From: Chlamydiota bacterium
Lineage (GTDB): Bacteria; Chlamydiota; Chlamydiia; Chlamydiales; Rhabdochlamydiaceae
Assembly: GCA_011065235.1 (NCBI GenBank)
Contig: JAAKFB010000090.1
Location: forward strand, 1 to 7,114
Reading direction: 5' to 3'
Length of the DNA stretch: 7,114 nucleotides
Below are positions 6,901-7,114 of this stretch, piece by piece. Positions within the stretch are counted from its first letter, which is position 1; each line of letters begins with the position of its first letter. Below the pieces are notes generated by a model, which was not told where the DNA came from, made no database searches, and was given only the letters and a program-made list of their open reading frames with translations. A program made the translations under genes and the position numbers.

Positions 6901-7114
6901 ACAATCTACGAGAAAAATGCTCCCCTTCGCCACTACACAACAACCTGGCTTTACAACGAAAACGGACAACCGATCCAAGAGATCGAAGAAGACCAAAAGT
7001 GTACTTCCTTCTCCTATGATACCCGCGGGCCTGTACTCGGGGATAGCTCCTTCCGTATCCTTCCCGGAGAACGTGTGGTTATTGTGGGGCCCAGTGGGGT
7101 GGGCAAAACTACCA
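3937..7114 (+). CDS. Exported RHS/YD-repeat protein, 3' end not in window (ends in an ABC-ATPase-like tail)
   Basis: An open frame of 1059 codons without a stop runs to the window edge. Residues 1-17 or so form a signal peptide (hydrophobic, around IIFLIYFHTALLAS). Residues 31-62 (NVITGHLDL, then FSITRNYTSAG) match the start of RHS proteins that carry a DUF6531-like N-terminal domain. GGWSF near 89 and LADGTERHY near 171 are further family landmarks. YD-type repeats follow, with the Tyr at about 423, 590, 611, 632, 652, 673, 703, 724, 745, 766, 792, 812, 832, 878, 902, 951, 977, 1006 and 1027, often with G-N/R three residues after the Asp. Such repeats wrap into a beta-cage shell; many family members export a C-terminal toxin. 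The RHS core motif and a toxin tip are not reached. After residue 1031 the sequence changes to an ABC ATPase start, so the true RHS C-terminus is unknown. The ATG is the first start after the in-frame TAG at 3913; the next Met (26) would lose the signal peptide. It is transcribed divergently from the barrel gene. Confidence 0.85.
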   Translation, partial: MKHAIIFLIYFHTALLASFFEEEDPMHYHHANVITGHLDLNFHDLELKSPIPFSITRNYTSAGALERTYDDTDIHLKNLCRSEWMFQGGWSFLSHTHLLVRGLNAGGNPKAYLRDKNSCAHTTYTHYKKKNGFYYLRPKIKNHRASGSLSSRKNPKNNILKISKRLAILKLADGTERHYSGNLYTNESYWQLDLEILPSKHRIAYFYSNEKKPIQIQLQNPEGTKAFATIDFDDSSYKTDNTLRAKTSDGRTLEYQIGTEFKQRTYHDKAKAPNRPQETYHYQPGRKGIGARIGGMSFGNKEEFQVEYHLPKDDRKGGTWAENPSAHVSGDKVKCLKFPDPRTGEFVTVATFEYFPRSTEITDHEGNWTVYNYDKEKLLSIHHHDRNRILHSRVEFEWEDGNLTEKKLLNPAGHVLFSKTFIYDAAGNIIDEIWKDHISHLNSVHRKFTYSKYRMVLSDEEVGGLSHQYEYLPHSDLMTKRLTLHKGKILLREFFKYDKDNLLIQTITDDGSQPNFGHSSGVTERKIQTFDLDPETGLCKRMSAFAFDLKKCTKCLIQKNDYTYNEKREIIADTISYGNSNETHTLHMEYDDQGRLIKKTSPLGRQHLFTYDESGNLLESKEPGTPLKHFEYDHGNRPKTCIENGKTTHSSYDIKGRLIAQTDRYGNTVHQNYDCFGNCTETRFPKSQNTEGKNYIPKAIFSYDIQGNILTTTNPRKETISTEYNILRKPTRITNPDGTTLLHEYNNQGSISKTVYPDQTEIRFIYDPFQRMTSKVICSPNGEILSEETWTYNTFHLLSYTDPMGFKTHYQYDIMGRKIAETANDRTTTFAYDVFGFLEKVTQDGFSKTERHNCEGQITQQWEEDSQGTCENHMFFEYDSEGRKQKAIRITSQGEAEDHFFYDEEGHLAKHTDPHGESSQFLYAETLNALGQIVEQKTTIDPLGNATIETYDANHRLVSMEKKDPDDQTVSSEELFYDEAGNRTKRLTTIYEKNAPLRHYTTTWLYNENGQPIQEIEEDQKCTSFSYDTRGPVLGDSSFRILPGERVVIVGPSGVGKTT
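7015..7114 (+). other. ABC-transporter nucleotide-binding domain start, in frame with the RHS repeats (probable chimeric junction)
   Basis: Codons from 7015 read YDTRG-P-V-L, then an SFRI strand, PGE, a VVIV strand and GPSGVGKTT, with the Walker A Lys at residue 1057. This is the standard beginning of an ABCB/exporter-type ATP-binding domain: A-loop Tyr (1027), a VL...SF.I strand, the PGE turn, then the P-loop. The Tyr-to-Lys distance of 30 residues fits the A-loop to Walker A spacing. Nothing in RHS proteins resembles this, and no transmembrane domain precedes it. Hand-counted GC is 57 of 94 bases (7021-7114) against 26 of 60 in 6961-7020. FSYDTRG suits both families, so the switch probably occurred within that shared string. 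The ABC identity is firm; that it belongs to the same natural gene is doubtful. Confidence 0.8.

Noticed and set aside
7029..7114. RHS C-terminal toxin tip exchanged by recombination
   Set aside because: Tip exchange normally follows the RHS core with its DPxGL motif, which is absent, and the new sequence is a typical transporter ATPase rather than a toxin domain.
1..7114. CRISPR array, tRNA/rRNA gene, insertion sequence or phage attachment site
   Set aside because: No regularly spaced identical repeats, cloverleaf or rRNA-like stretches, transposase motifs or terminal inverted repeats with target duplications were seen.

Overview
The window most likely comes from an environmental member of the Chlamydiota (Simkania/Waddlia/Rhabdochlamydia-like). 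The basis is family-level: two tandem, cysteine-rich 'MOMP-like' outer membrane proteins (Lpg1974 / Legionella_OMP-type barrels), which are expanded in environmental chlamydiae, next to a single-chain beta-barrel and a large exported RHS/YD-repeat protein. GC is moderate. Assignment to a genus is not possible from the window alone.

Layout: (1) 1-63, promoter and ribosome-binding region of the first gene. (2) 64-1299 (+) and 1361-2560 (+), two paralogous MOMP-like porins of 411 and 399 aa. They share 12 aligned cysteines, and their leader regions align without gaps over 60 bp, so the duplication unit included the promoter. (3) 2581-3822 (-), a 413-aa secreted beta-barrel protein that converges on the second porin with a 20-bp gap. 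(4) 3823-3936, a compact divergent intergenic region with a good sigma70/sigma66-type promoter for the minus-strand gene and a weaker candidate for the plus-strand gene. (5) 3937-7114 (+), a very long reading frame open to the window end (1059 codons, no stop), encoding a signal-peptide-bearing RHS repeat protein.

Functional theme: every gene encodes an envelope or exported protein: two disulfide-rich porins, one probable porin and one RHS surface/secreted protein. No metabolic gene, RNA gene, mobile element or CRISPR array was seen.

The most striking point is the last ~100 bases. The RHS frame passes without interruption into the start of an ABC-transporter nucleotide-binding domain, ending inside a textbook Walker A motif (GPSGVGKTT). 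The switch occurs at the string FSYDTRG, which fits both an RHS YD repeat and the A-loop of an ABC ATPase, and base composition jumps there from about 43% to about 61% GC. I read this as most probably a chimeric junction (assembly or recombination at microhomology) rather than a genuine RHS-ABC fusion, but it is the observation that most deserves checking. No convincing new multi-gene system is visible in the rest of the window.
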